Shown one piece after another: positions 23,108 through 34,493 of a stretch of DNA of 64,000 nucleotides. Within the stretch, counting starts at the first letter, position 1; every line of letters begins with the position of its first letter. A program made the translations under genes and the position numbers. The notes beneath the pieces were generated by a model. The model was given only the letters and a program-made list of their open reading frames with translations. It was not told where the DNA came from and searched no databases. The stretch is from Adiantum capillus-veneris (Eukaryota; Streptophyta; Polypodiopsida; Polypodiales; Pteridaceae). The DNA lies in the NCBI GenBank assembly GCA_014529385.2, contig CM043955.1:138995108-139059107 (forward strand). Reading direction: 5' to 3'.

Positions 23108-24100
23108 AAGATGGCAGAGAATGATTCAGTTGCAGAACACCTAAATGACTTTAACACCAACATAAGTCAACTTCGATCGGTGAAAATAAATTTCGATGAC
23201 AAATTGCGAGCTCTCCTTATACTATTGTCTCTACAGGATAGTTGGGACAGCCTTGTGATGGCTGTAAGTAATTCTATTTCTGGCACAAATACTCTTAAGT
23301 TTGATTCTGTTGTGGGTATTCTCCTAAGCGATGAAATGCGAAGGAGAAGTACAAAAGAATCATCAAGTGCTGCATTATCAGTGGAAACAAGAGGAAGGCC
23401 TAAGGAGAGGCTCAAAAACCAAAAGGATCGTGATCGCTCAAGATGGAGCAAGTCACGCACAAAGTCAATTCTTGAATGTTGGAGCTACGGCAACAAGGGC
23501 CACGTCAAGAAGAAGGATTGCTGGTCCAAGAAGAAGAAGAAGTCGGAGTCTCAAGACAAGAAGCCAACATCAGAGGCCAATGTGGCAAGTAAAGTAGAGC
23601 AAGATTCTCTAATTCTCTTATTAGACAATGTGTCTAATTCCTGGATTATAGTTTTCGGGGCTTCATTCCATGCGACACCACACGACAACATTTCCAAGAT
23701 TACACTAAGGTAATTTTGGGTATGTACACTTGGGAGATGATGAAGCTTGTGAAATTGTCGACAAAGGTATAGTTTGTGTCAAAACTGCTAACGGAAATGA
23801 ATGGAAGCTTAAATATTTTAGGCATGTTCCTTTTCTTCACACAAATTTGATCTCTACAGGACAATTGGACGATGAAGATCACAACATTGCATTCGGAAGT
23901 AAACAATGGAAGATCTCAAAGGGATCTTTGGTGTATTGTTAGCATGCAACCTTCATCTTGTGCAACAACTAGAAAAGTCGACAGTGCGGTGTGACACTAC
24001 CGGCTTGGGCATATGAATACTAAAGGATGTAAATCCTTCAAACAAAGAAGCTTTTACCAGGTTTGAAAGAAGTGGACTTCTATGAAGATTGTATTTATGG
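23108..24100 (+). pseudogene. Copia H Gag and protease remnant
   Basis: Enters gag in the middle (AENDSVAEHLNDFN...LLSLQDSWDSLV). The zinc knuckle is broken: CWSYGNKGHVKKKDC has Tyr for the second Cys and one extra residue. The protease site reads WIIVFGASFHATP, so the catalytic Asp-Ser of DSG is lost. The next frame (23730-23942) gives FRHVPFLHTNLISTGQLDD, then GAG_pre-integrase words up to KEVDFYEDCIYG at 24100. The 5' LTR and gag start are missing. Confidence 0.85.
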
Positions 24101-24929
24101 TTGAAGGAGCAACGTGAAGAAGAGCTCCATGAAGAATCATCTCAAAGTGAGACGGAAGAAGATTGGACCGATAACACTTCAGAAGAAGAAAGTAGTGGCA
24201 GCATTACTGAAGAGGAGTCTTCCATCGAGGTCATGGGGGTAAGATTTAAGCCAAACAACCAAGAGACTTCTTGTCAAGGCTTGGAGGAGGTAGGTCCTCA
24301 AGAGAAAGACGGTGTTCAAGACGAAGGAATGTTGGAAGGTATGCTATCAACAACACTTACAAAGGATGAAAGAGAGGAGTTCAAATGTGTGGTAAGGAAA
24401 TTTCCTAGGCTTTTTGCTAAAGAATACACCGACGTGCGTGGGGTAGATGTTGTTCAACACAAGATTGAGTTAAAGCCTGAGGCCACACCTAAAGCTCAAA
24501 AGCTACGAAGGCTAGGAGTTATAAAGGAGCAGGCTCTACTCAAGGAGGTTAGAAAGCTTCTAGCAGCAGGTTTCATTTATCCAGTGGAGAATTCAAAGTG
24601 GGTCTCTCCCGTTGTTGTCACTCCTAAGAAAAACGGCAAGTGGAGGGTGTGTGTGGATTACCGTCCACTCAATGAGGCAACAAAAAGAGATCACTTTCCC
24701 CTCCCACTTCAAGATGAGATACTAAATGAGGTAGCTGGTCATGAGAAGTACACTGTGTGTGATGGCTACTCGGGTTACTTTCGAATAGGTATCGCATTGG
24801 AAGATCAGTTGAAAACAACCTTCATCACTCCTTGGGGTTGTTATGCTTTTAGAGTCATGCCATTTGTCCTGACAAATGCTCCTGCAACTTTCCAACGCTT
24901 TATGAACATGGTGTTTCAAGAAACAAAAG
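24101..24929 (+). pseudogene. Gypsy RT fragment captured inside copia H
   Basis: About 830 bp without a stop, coding an acidic stretch (SQSETEEDWTDNTSEEES) and then gypsy RT: FPRLFAKEYTDVRGVDVVQHKIEL, AAGFIYPVENSKWVSPVVVTPKKNGKWRVCVDYRPLN, ATKRDHFPLP, CDGYSGYFRIGI, MPFVLTNAPATFQRFMN. It ends before the catalytic YxDD block. Copia coding breaks at CIYG on its left and resumes with VKFQNQEMKEKKKLELVHSD on its right, so this is an inserted coding piece with no LTR, PBS or PPT. Closest relative in the window is gypsy L (4319-5383). Confidence 0.85.
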
Positions 24930-25990
24930 AGGGTAAAATTTCAAAATCAGGAAATGAAAGAAAAAAAAAAACTTGAGTTGGTTCATTCTGACTTTTTGGG
25001 ATCCTACAAGTACACCATCACTTGGTGGCTCATTGTACTATGTAACATTTATAGACGATGCCACTAAGAAAACATGGGTTTATGTAATGAAGAATAAATC
25101 CAATGTGTTTTTCATATTTTAAAAGTGGAAAGCCTTTGTGGAGAATGAAACAGGTACTAACGTTAAACGCCTCAAATTCGACAATGGAGGCGAATATTGC
25201 AGCCAAGCTTTTGAAAGCTTTTGTGCTAGCAATGGCATTCGGAGGCAAAGAACAACCCCAAGGACACCTCAACAAAATGGAATTTTCGAAAGAATAAACA
25301 GAACAATCATGGAGCGAGCACGAAGCATGCGGCTACATGTAGGCCTACCGCGTGAGCTTTGGGCGGAAGCTATAAGCACGTCTATGTACTTAATCATTCG
25401 GTCACCCTCAACGGCATTGGATGGGGGAGTTCCAGAAGAGGCATGGACAGGTAAACTGGTGAATTATGCATTCCTCATAGTGTTTGGGTGTGAGGCTTTC
25501 ATGCACCTAGATAGAAGCTTAAGATCAAAGCTAGATGCAAAGTCCAAAAATTGTTTTTTCGTTGGCTATGGAAAAGGTGACTTTGGGTATCGCCTATGGA
25601 ATCCTGAAGATGGTAAAATCCTAAGGAGTAGGGATGTAATTTTTAACGAACAAAATACGCACAAAGATTACTTGGAACGAAAACAAACAAAAGAAATGGG
25701 TGATGAGTATAGGGAGCTTGAGGACGGTGAAGACTAAAGGACGGCAAACGGTGACAATGTGCAACAACGTCAACCAAATGAGGAGCCTGAACCTATTCCC
25801 CGAAGATCTACAAGAGCAAGTAGACCTCTAGAAAGGTTTGTTCATTCCTTTAACCATCTCTTGATCTTAGATTCTGGGGAGCCGGAATCATACGAAGAAG
25901 CTATGCAAGCAACACGAATCCAAAGAAGAATGGATGAAGAGCATGCAAGTGGAGATGGACTCACTACATCACAACCAAACATGGGAGTTG
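24930..25990 (+). pseudogene. Copia H integrase
   Basis: Resumes at VKFQNQEM. HSD carries the first catalytic Asp, then a frameshift in the T-run at about 24991 and a stop near 25120. The frame at 25138-25737 is clean: LKFDNGGEYCSQAF (second Asp), TPQQNGIFERINRTIMERAR (Glu), ELWAEAISTSMYLIIRSPSTAL, VFGCEAFMHL, YGKGDFGYRLWNPEDGKILRSRDVIFNE. A further shift near 25737 precedes the linker PIPRRSTRASRPLERFVHS and SGEPESYEEAM. The integrase would insert the cDNA; three lesions disable it. Confidence 0.88.
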
Positions 25991-27427
25991 GTTGAGTTTC
26001 CTAAAGGTAAGCGGGCACTTCAAAACAAATGGGTGTACAAAGCTGAAGGAAGAAGAAGGTGGGAAGAAAAGGTACAAGTTTAAGCTTGTGGTAAAAGGGT
26101 TTTCTCAAAAGAAAGGTATTGACTTCAATGAAATATTTTCTCATGTTGTAAAAATGAACTCAATTAAGCTTGTCTTAAGCCTTGTGGTTGCTTATGATCT
26201 AAATCTTGAGCAAATGGATGTAAATATGGCATTCCCTCACGGTGACTTAGAGGAGGAAATTTACATGCTTCAACCAAAGGGGTATGAAGTAAAAGGTAAG
26301 GAGAAATTGGTTTGCAGATTAAAGAAGAGCTTGTATGGTTTAAAACAAGCATCAAGGCAATGGTACTTGAAGTTCGATCGATGGATGTTGGATCATGGAT
26401 TCACAAGATGCAACTCGGATCACTGCGTCTACACAAAGAATTTGGGAGATGGGAAGTTCATCATCCTAATAATGTATGTTGATGACATGCTGATTGCAAG
26501 TGCTAACATGCAGGACATCAAAGACCTAAAAAAGGAGCTGTCTAAATCTTTTTCAATGAAAGATTTAGGTGCTGCAAAGAGAATACTTGGTATGGAGATA
26601 TCAAGGGAAAGGACGAAGAAGACAATAAAGCTATCTCAAGAGGATTACATCAAGAAGGTACTAGAAAGGTTTGCAATGCAAAATGCAAAAACAATTTCTA
26701 CACCTTTGGTTGGTCACTTTAAACTAACCAAGGATATGTGTTCAAAGACACAAGAAGAGATAGTCTCTATGTCTAAAGTTCCATATGCTGTAGCGGTAGG
26801 TTCTCTTATGTATGCTATGGTCTGGACAAGGCCAGACATTGCACATGCAGTGGGAGTTGTAAGAAGGTTCATGGACAACCCAGGTAAAGAGCACTGGCAA
26901 GCTGTGAATGGATACTTAGGTATCTAAAAGGGACAACAACAAATGCTTTGGAGGAGCTAATATTTTTCTAGAAGAGTATGCTGATGCAGATATGGCAGGT
27001 GACAAAGATACTCGAAGGAGCCCTACTGGCTATGTCCTCACGGTTGGAGGCAAAGTAGTAAGCTGGTCTTCAAAGCTGCAAAAAGTGGTCTCACTTTGTA
27101 CCACGGAAGCAGAGTATGTAGCAATGACGGAGGCAAGCAAAGAAATTTTGTGGCCTCACAGATTCTTAGAAGAGCTTGATTCAAACAAGACAATTGTGTC
27201 TTGTACAGTGATAGCCAAAGCGCTATCCATCCTGCGAAGAACTCAGCCTTTCATTCAAGGACAAAGCACATTGAGGTGAGATATCACTTCATACGCACTC
27301 TTTTGGAATAGGGACAGTTAAAGCTAGGAAAGGTGCCTACAAGTGAAAATCCTGCAGACATGTTTACAAAGGTGGTCAACAAGGAGAAGTTGAGCTTTTT
27401 CTCATCTTTAATCGGCATTCAAGGATA
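25991..27427 (+). pseudogene. Copia H reverse transcriptase and RNase H
   Basis: The frame at 25992-26927 covers most of RVT_2: KLVVKGFSQKKGIDFNEIFSHVVKMNSIKLVLSLVV, EQMDVNMAFPHGDL, LKKSLYGLKQASRQWY, IMYVDDMLIA (catalytic), LGMEISRER, VPYAVAVGSLMYAMVWTRPDIAHAVGVV. After a frameshift near 26925, RNase H reads [48 protein letters not shown], and the last part (YHFIRTLLE-stop-GQLKLGKVPTSENPADMFTK) to a stop near 27427. Two frameshifts and at least one nonsense codon. Confidence 0.88.
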
Positions 27428-27470
27428 AGAAGCCAGGATGGAAAGCAGTCAAGGTTTGGTTTGAAGATCA

Positions 27471-27487
27471 GTCTCCAAGTGGGAGAT
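27471..27487 (+). promoter_or_regulatory. Polypurine tract of copia H
   Basis: CTCCAAGTGGGAGAT immediately before the LTR start TGTTAAGTATGG. This 'aagtgggag' form is the usual plant copia PPT and also occurs in copia A (60461-60471). Confidence 0.85.
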
Positions 27488-28105
27488 TGTTAAGTATGGA
27501 GCCTGCTTTACCGCTTGTAATTTTTTGTGTTAAAAATGCACATTTGTAAGGATTCCATTATGAGGATAAGCCATCGTGCGTGAAGAAAAATAAATCGCCC
27601 GGCCGGTCGTTTGGCCGGTAGTCAATGGCCGGTGGTCGAAAGTCAATGGCCGGTGGCCGAATTCAAAAGTGGACTTGTCTTCTCAAGGGCGGCTACACAT
27701 GGGCAGATTAGAGGGTCCGATTTGGACTTATCTACACAAGGGCAGCTACGCATGGCTGCCTCTCATGAGAGAGGGCAGCCCTTTTGGCCTATAAAAGGAA
27801 GCCATTGATACACACATTTCATAGTGTGAAGTTGATGCAACAAGGTGGGTGTGAGGTGGCGAGAGTGAAGCAAGGCGGGAGCTCTATTAAGGGTATAATC
27901 TCTTTGTGACCTACTTTTTGTTTGAAGTACTAAAGCCAATAAGTGGCTGCTTTCCTGTGGATGTAGCCCACGTTGGGTGAACCACGTATATCGTGTATAC
28001 TCTCTCTCTCTCTCTCTACTCTACAATCTCTTGTGTGTGAAAATTATCTCTCTTCATTAAGTAATCTACTCAATTATCTACTTAGCTATGTCATATTTCC
28101 TAACA
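27488..28105 (+). repeat. 3' LTR of copia H
   Basis: TGTTAAGTATGGAGCC ... CATATTTCCTAACA, 618 bp with TGTTA/TAACA inverted ends. TATAAAAG lies at 27790-27797 and a short (CT)n at 27999-28016. No 5' partner is present. Confidence 0.85.
27790..27797 (+). promoter_or_regulatory. TATA box of LTR H
   Basis: TATAAAAG about 300 bp into the LTR, in the position expected for its promoter. Confidence 0.6.
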
Positions 28106-28490
28106 GATTCAATAAGATACCAAGTCAAGAACTTAAGTTTTGCTGATAAGTTACATCAGCCAATTACTTTCATGGAAAGTGAAACGAGGTACTTTGTTGG
28201 GTATCTTAGTTATGATAACTCATTTAGCATACTCAAGTGAGTTCTAAATGGAGTCTACACGCTATGTTGATTATGGGCCGATTAAGCAAGATGGTTGCAA
28301 AGGGACAACAATGTGGAAAATCAAGATGTTATTCTTGATTTCGTTGAACCTCCTACTGAACCGTGTTCCGGTCCAACGAACAGCTGGATCCATGAGGGAT
28401 GCCATTGTGGAAAACACTAGTGTTCTTATGAAAATACAACCACTTTTGTCTTCGAGGATGAAAACGCTTCTCCAAGGGGGAAGTAATGGG
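28106..28490 (+). other. 3' tail of an LTR element with polypurine tract
   Basis: A short frame ends TFVFEDENASPRGK and runs into CCAAGGGGGAAGTAATGGG (28472-28490), a polypurine tract just before the short LTR at 28491. Probably the end of the interior of the short-LTR element; no domain is recognisable. Confidence 0.45.
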
Positions 28491-28609
28491 TGACAAGCCA
28501 AGGGCTAGGATGGACATGCGGTCAAAGGGGGCCTATTATTAGAAAGGCAGGGCCTATATAGGGCATGGTCGGTTGGAGAGTTGCATGCTCCAGTTCTCTT
28601 AGTCTTACA
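28491..28609 (+). repeat. Second short 119 bp LTR (3' type)
   Basis: TGACAAGCCAAGGG ... TTAGTCTTACA, exactly 119 bp, with CCTATATAGG at 28550-28559. It has the same length, TATA placement and TCTTACA end as 765-883 but is clearly diverged. Preceded by a PPT, so a 3' LTR. Copia I sequence begins right after it. Confidence 0.55.
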
Positions 28610-29060
28610 GAGAAGTACATTGCCCTCATGCTTTACATACATTGTGCTTTCTGTAGGACTGTTACAAAAGCCTCGTTTGACCAAATGAGTGTTAGCTTTC
28701 TCATACAAAGCACGAGGAGATTGCTTCAACCCATACAAAGCTTTCTTAAATTTGCACACTTTATCTTCCTGCCCTTTAATGACAAAACCACAAGGTTGCA
28801 TTCCATAAACTTCCTCAAACATGTCACCATTCAAGAAAGCGGTAACAATGTTTGATTCATGAACATCCCAACCAAAACAAGCTATCAATGCACATAGAAA
28901 ACTCACAAGTAGTCATACGACAAGTGGGAGAAAAAGTCTCTTCATAATCTATGCCATTTTGATCTGCATAACCCTTTGCAACAAGGTGAGCCTTATAACA
29001 ATCAAGCTCGCCATCTAGCTTGCATTTCAACTTGTAAACCCACGTCGTATCAATGGCCTT
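28610..29060 (-). pseudogene. Copia I reverse transcriptase, truncated (minus strand)
   Basis: From 29060 leftward: KAIDTTWVYKLKCKLDGELDCYKAHLVAKGYADQNGIDYEETFSP, a frameshift, then CFGWDVHESNIVTAFLNGDMFEEVYGMQPCGFVIKGQEDKVCKFKKALYGLKQSPRALYEK. It ends before the catalytic YVDD at about 28620, where the short LTR lies. Frameshifts and loss of the C-terminal half make it dead. Confidence 0.85.
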
Positions 29061-30095
29061 TTAGCCAGGAGACAAATCACATAAAGTCCATGTGTCATTT
29101 TGTATATGTGCATCATATTTTGATTGCATGGCAACCATCCAATTTTTTGAATTTTGTGCTTCATCAAAAGATAGAGGTTCCTCAACATCACATAAGCTAG
29201 ACACAGCCAAAACATAACAATCTGATGCATAAGATGCATGGCAAGAACCTGAATGAGTATGACTAGCCATAGCCAGAAATTGTTTGAAGCACATAAAAAG
29301 TTTGGACTTAGCTTTAAGCGGATATACCCATGCATGCCTGGAGTAATCATCAATGAAAGTCACGAAATAAAGATAATTGCCCAAGGACAAAGTTTGTGTG
29401 GGCCCACAAACATCACTATGCACAAGCTGCAATCTACATGTAGCCCTAAGTGAACCATCCTCTGGAAACTTTGAACGCCGCATCTTACCCAAAATATAGC
29501 CTTCACAAACATGCTTGACAAGTGCTTCAAGAGGCGGCAAAGAAGCAACCATATCAGATTTTTGCAAATGCAGCAAACTGGCAAAATTTAGATGCCCAAA
29601 ACGTGCATGCCAAAGTTTTGCATCTGAAACAGCCTTTGAATCCACAACTGCATTTGCAAAATTCTGCCCACACTTGTGGTACAGAAAGAGCTTATATAGC
29701 CCATGGCATAAAATGCCAGATGCAACAATTTCATCATCAAAATTGAGATCATTGACTGTACATCTGTCATCCACAAATTTGACAACAAGACAAGGTCTAG
29801 CAAGTGCAGATACAGACAAAATATTCTTTTTTATCCAAAATACATACAATGCATCAATAAGTGTGAAAGAACTATCATATGCATCAGTCAACACAATCTT
29901 TCCAACTCCCTTAACCGGATAAGAGGCATTTTTTGCACAAGTGACGGTATTCCCATGAGGGACGCCCTCGAGAGAGGTAAACAAGTCATGATGAGAGGTA
30001 ATGTGCTTTGTAGCACCACTATCAAAGTACCACACATGAGCATCTGCAAAAATTGACATCATAAGTGCACTCTGCACTAAATGTCCACTCTGCAT
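29061..30095 (-). pseudogene. Copia I protease, GAG_pre-integrase and deleted integrase (minus strand)
   Basis: An open 344-codon frame. VWYFDSGATKHITSHHDLF is the intact protease site. DAKLWHARFGHLNFASL is GAG_pre-integrase, and LVHSDVCGP...FVTFIDDYSRHAWVYPLKAKSKLFMCFKQFL starts the integrase core. At about 29275 the frame jumps without a stop to SHTHSGSCHASYASDCY...PLSFDEAQNSKNWMVAMQSKYDAHIQNDTWTLCDL, the linker before RT. The second Asp and the Glu of the integrase are therefore deleted in frame. A TAA follows at 29061-29063. Confidence 0.88.
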
Positions 30096-30649
30096 CTACA
30101 TCAACATCACAATCTCCTTTCACAAAAGACTCTATAATAGATACATTTGTAGTGGAACTAGCCTCTTTCGCCTTCAATTTTGGGCATTGCTTGATCAAGT
30201 GGTCCTTAGCTTTGCGATAATGGCAATACATCTTCTTTTTCCCCTTTTCACTAGAATTACCTGATGAAGTGTTGCCAATAGAAGCATTAGGAACATGTGA
30301 TTTATCACTCACAGAAGAATCATGAGAAGTGGTTACATTGCTGTTACCCCTTTTTCTTTGAGCAGCAATAAAGGCATGTTCAACTGCACATTGTTTAGCC
30401 GTGTTTAATATGGAAAGTGAATTTTGCAATAGCAATGCGCATAATGCATCAAACTTGACAACTTCAGGATTTCCTTGGGTCATAAGTCTCCAAGTACTAG
30501 CAAAAGTCTAGTAAGAATCTAGCAAAGCATCAAGAACAGTGTGCACAAGGGAACTGTTAGAAATGACTTCACCAGCAGAAATAAGTTGCTCATTGATATC
30601 CTTGATACCAGCAAGGAAAGTGTCCATTTCATCTTCCTCATGCATAATC
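30022..30649 (-). pseudogene. Copia I Gag, C-terminal half (minus strand)
   Basis: HEEDEMDTFLAGIKDINEQLISAGEVISNSSLVHTVLDALLDSY, a stop, then MTQGNPEVVKFDALCALLLQNSLSILNTAKQCAVEHAFIAAQRKRGNSN and the knuckle CHYRKAKDHLIKQC, where the second Cys is replaced by Arg (Tyr in the 1-764 relative). Split from its N-terminal half by the solo LTR at 30654-31571. Confidence 0.85.
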
Positions 30650-30653
30650 TTTG

Positions 30654-31571
30654 TGTTAGCAGTAAGCTAACTTGGACACCATTTTTTGGAGCTCTCATTG
30701 TAGAAATCTTATTATTTTGATAAATTGGGAATACTGTAACTCCTATTTTACGGATAAACCTTGTAATTGATGAGCCGGGGATACAAGCTTCTAGATTGTA
30801 TCAACCTGTCTTTACCCATCTTTAGTTAGAGCTCCTAGATTATTAGTTTTGACCACCAAAAACCCTGGCTAAGGTATAAAAGCCAATTTTTGTAAGTTAA
30901 TTTCAAGTTTTTGGATAATGAAATACACAGCGTGAGCTAACGGCGCTTACTTCTCTCCTTCTTGCGCTTCCTACTCCTCCCCAGTTGTCACATTGCAGTC
31001 GTGTTTGTTACATTGCAACTGTAGGTAAGAGCTCTACGCATTGACGTAAGCACTTCACGGTATTTCGTAGCTTTTGGCATCGCTGACCTGCGGCTTAATT
31101 TCATCATAAGTAGCAATTACACTTCAAAATAAAAAACTAAGCATAGGCGGGGTATTGGGGCATTATTGCTAAGCATTTAGGTGCATTCTGGGTCGAAAAC
31201 GACTAGGTCAAAAATCCACTGCTGTTAATAATCGCGAGTTTTTCACTTCACCTAAAGTAGGATTTGAGACCATAAGCATGTGTGCTTAGGTCTTATAAAC
31301 TTGTCCTAGAAGTTTCGTTACGTTTGGATGTCATTTGATGCTATAACGGACGTGATTTGTTTGCCAATGAGTGATTGGCTTTTGGTGATTTCAGTCACTT
31401 GAGTGTAGCTTGAGTTAGATGCGAGTTGTTTGTTGTTTTCCGAGAGATTGAGAACCTCTTGTAGCCTCTATGCACTACTCGAGTCAGCTTCGTCCCATGG
31501 ATTGACAATTTAATCGTGGTTCTCGCTAAATCTGCAATAAGATAGGAGTGAGGTTAGACACCCCTCCCACA
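30654..31571 (+). repeat. Solo LTR ('J') inside copia I gag
   Basis: TGTTAGCAGTAAGC ... CCCCTCCCACA, 918 bp, flanked on both sides by the 5 bp duplication CTTTG (30649-30653 and 31572-31576). Removing it rejoins copia gag between ELESK and KIMHEEDE. A TATA box on the plus strand (TATAAA, 30875-30880) gives the direction. It has no interior, so it is most likely the product of LTR-LTR recombination. Confidence 0.85.
30875..30880 (+). promoter_or_regulatory. TATA box of solo LTR J
   Basis: TATAAA in AAGGTATAAAAGCC, about 220 bp from the LTR start. Confidence 0.55.
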
Positions 31572-31996
31572 CTTTGACTCCAGCTCTTTACGCATCAATG
31601 CAATTTTTGCCTCATTGCAGCTTGCATAAAGACCAGCCAGCATATCCCAAGCCTGTTTTGCAAATTTGACTGAATGAATGTGAGGAGTAATAGTGCGCTT
31701 CACAAATAATGCAATCAATGCATGAGTCTGCACATCTCTAACATCCCAATGAGCCTGCTCAATCGTAGGCAAAATAGCTCTAGCAGTAGCAATCTTGCCA
31801 CCAAAACCTACAACATCCTCAACATCGTCTGCATACTCAGAACCAGGGTGTACATCAATGCCCTGCACGACATTCAAAACGCCCTTTAACACAAGTACAT
31901 GTTGCATCATGTAAGCCCACATTGGGTAATTATTTCCATCCAATTTATCCTCAGCAGGGCAAACATCTTGAACACATCTGTGTTGTTGTCAGCCAT
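31554..31996 (-). pseudogene. Copia I Gag, N-terminal half (minus strand)
   Basis: ATG at 31996 gives MADNNTDVFKMF, then a frameshift to KLDGNNYPMWAYMMQHVLVLKGVLNVV...HWDVRDVQTHALIALFVKRTITPHIHSVKFAKQAWDMLAGLYASCNEAKIALMRKELESK, a typical copia Gag N-terminal domain (DUF4219/UBN2 type). Continuation beyond ELESK is broken by the solo LTR. Confidence 0.85.
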
Positions 31997-32345
31997 GGCG
32001 AATGCCTGCACTTGATGTGAAAACATCCAAAAAGAGGAGAAAGGAAGTGGGATTGATGTGTGCTATATAGCACAACCCATAGAAGATTGTAAGGGACTTG
32101 TTATGTAGAATACAACACTGACATAAATTTGTCACTAAAGGACAAAATTGCATGTGCAGTACTGCCTGTAGTGGAACCGGAGGTCGAAATGAGCCCGAAT
32201 CAAAAAATCTAAGCAGACCAAGCTATATGAGCTAGCACAAAGTATTTGTTGACCGGTTGGCGCTCATCAAAGCTCACTAAAATATGAGAAAATGAGTAGG
32301 CATGTGCTGGCAATGCTACTGACTAAGTCCAGAAGGACGCAACCT

Positions 32346-32357
32346 CCTCTGATACCA
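32346..32357 (-). promoter_or_regulatory. Primer-binding site of copia I (minus strand)
   Basis: Minus-strand TGGTATCAGAGG, one mismatch to the iMet PBS, two bases inside the LTR. It fixes the minus orientation of copia I. Confidence 0.85.
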
Positions 32358-32359
32358 AT

Positions 32360-32710
32360 TGTTGGAAATAGGGTTGCAGAGACACACACACAACTTGGAG
32401 AAGACGAAGGAAGCTCAAGGCACACAACAGAGAGTGTATAATTTATTGTGCAATGGAAAGATCAGATAGCCCTAGAGTTATGGGCATATATACAATGCAC
32501 GGGGGGGGGAAACCTCCTAGTGCGGGAAAGAAATGCCCCAACGGTCCTAAGTGTGTTCACCCACATCACTACCACATGTATATGGTAACAACCAAAACCT
32601 ATTGGAAGAGACAATTTTGTTTCTTTCCTCCTTGCAAGGTGCTACGTTGCTAAAGGTATTGCTTACCCTTCTTCTACCTTTTACGTACCTATGCACTATA
32701 GTAGGCAACA
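32360..32710 (-). repeat. 5' LTR of copia I (minus strand)
   Basis: On the minus strand TGTTGCCTACTATAGTGC ... CCCTATTTCCAACA, 351 bp with TGTTG inverted ends. The 3' LTR is missing because the element is truncated at about 28610. Confidence 0.75.
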
Positions 32711-32753
<43 letters not shown>

Positions 32754-33308
32754 TTCACCTTATCCACTATTGCTCAAAACTAGAGATAGATCTTCTATCT
32801 CTTCCCATCTCAATCTACTTTCTACATGTGATCCTTGTGAGAAAAATCTCTCTTCCCATGTGATAGAATCCAATTCTCTTACTAGATGAGATCCTCACTA
32901 ATCTCATCTACTCTTGAATTTCATTCAAGCCTACTTTCCCCAATTGAAAAGATTTCTTTGCTACAATCTATCTTTGAATGAGTTTTTGACTTCTCTCTCT
33001 TCCCCCTCAAAGCTCAATGAGTGTCAAAGCTCATTGCTCAATAGTCTGCTTAATTTGCTCCACTAGCCTTTAGGACTTTGCTTTGAACTTTGCTATGGAC
33101 TTTAGATATGCTATGTGCTAAATTCTCTAAACCTTAATCTTCTTTGTAGACCGTCATGCACGTGTTGGGAAGGCAAGTGAAGCCAAGTGCTCCCTGCTCC
33201 GATCCGATCTAGATCTCCGAGCTCTACAACCGTTGCTCCCATGCGAAGTGTCACCACAAAGCTTCCAAAGTTGTCGATGCCTCGCCCCCCAAAATCTCTG
33301 ATACTAGT
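32711..33308. other. (CT)n and non-coding DNA, with a degenerate PBS at its right end
   Basis: A (CT)n of about 38 bp at 32714-32751, then AT-rich DNA without domains. At 33295-33306 the minus strand reads TAGTATCAGAGA, two mismatches from the iMet PBS, next to LTR N. Probably the decayed 5' interior of gypsy or copia N into which copia I inserted. Confidence 0.4.
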
Positions 33309-34187
33309 TGTGAGGGCGGAGTGCATGTGAGTTTGTGCAAAAGTGCAAGTGTAGTGAGGAAGAAGGAGACCACTTATTGGGTGGAGCAAGTCTCAAGGAA
33401 AAGAGGAGCCCCTTATTCTCTTATGTACAAAGAATATGGAATTTAGTGGGTGGACACGGGTAACCGGACAATTGCCTATGACTGGGTCCATGGTGAGGCA
33501 TACCACCTTTATCACAACATAGTGGATAAAGCTGGAAAGGGGATAACATAGTTAATATCAACCTAGAGGAAAATGTTATGAGGAGTGTTGAAGAAGAAGA
33601 CGTGGATGTAGAAGACAAAGACCAATGTAGAGATCAAGTTGAAGCAAAGGAATTGAAGAAAGACGGAGGAACAAATCAGAAGAAGGACATGTTTGAAAAG
33701 CAAATGGAAGACTTAGACTCTCATCAAAGGGTCTAAGGGTTGGAATCTTTGAATTGTTTTTTGGCAAAAATCATCCAATTGTTGTGCCTATGTAAAACCA
33801 AAGGTTTTATCTATGGTTTTTGAAGACATTTTCAAACCTTTAAAACTTTGTGATAGGAAAAGTCCTCGTTCACTTAAGAAGCAACTTCAGGGAGCTCTAG
33901 GGATATGTAAAAGGTTGGAATGTTAATGAAAGTCATCTTGCACTCGTGCAGGATTGTATGTGTAATGTTCTATTATTACTTTGCAAGTGAGATTTTTCTA
34001 TGCAAAATTGTCCTATGTTGTGCCTATTTGGTAGTTTGTAACTATGTAATCATGAAGACATATGTAGTTTTCAACGTTGAAGTCATATTTTGTGATATGT
34101 TCTTGTTTTCTAGGGGAAGAGTCCTTGATTTCTATTAAAAGATAAGTTTGGGATTAGGAAGTTAGGGTGCCACATACAACCCTAACA
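33309..34187 (-). repeat. Candidate LTR 'N' (minus strand)
   Basis: Plus-strand TGTGAGGG ... ACAACCCTAACA gives inverted ends TGTGAGGG/TGTTAGGG over 879 bp, with a degenerate minus-strand PBS two bases outside. No second copy was found. The reading frames inside it are not convincing genes. Confidence 0.45.
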
Positions 34188-34243
34188 ACAAGTAACGTCA
34201 TCTCCAGGTTATAGAAAGTCGTGTCCATGCTAGATAGTGTGTT

Positions 34244-34248
<5 letters not shown>

Positions 34249-34308
<60 letters not shown>
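34249..34308 (+). repeat. (GT)n(GA)n compound microsatellite
   Basis: GT units passing directly into GA units, about 60 bp. Confidence 0.95.
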
Positions 34309-34309
<1 letters not shown>

Positions 34310-34491
34310 GTAGCGAGTGAGTGTGAGAGGGAGAGGGATGTGCAAGTGGAAGCAACTTAACCTTGATGAAAACAAGGAAAACTTTTGGGCTTTTATAGCG
34401 CTCAAGTCTTTTAGCCTTCAAGTCCAGTTTGACACCAACAACAATTGAACATACATAATGTATAACCTATATACATATGTGTGTGTGTGTG

Positions 34492-34493
<2 letters not shown>

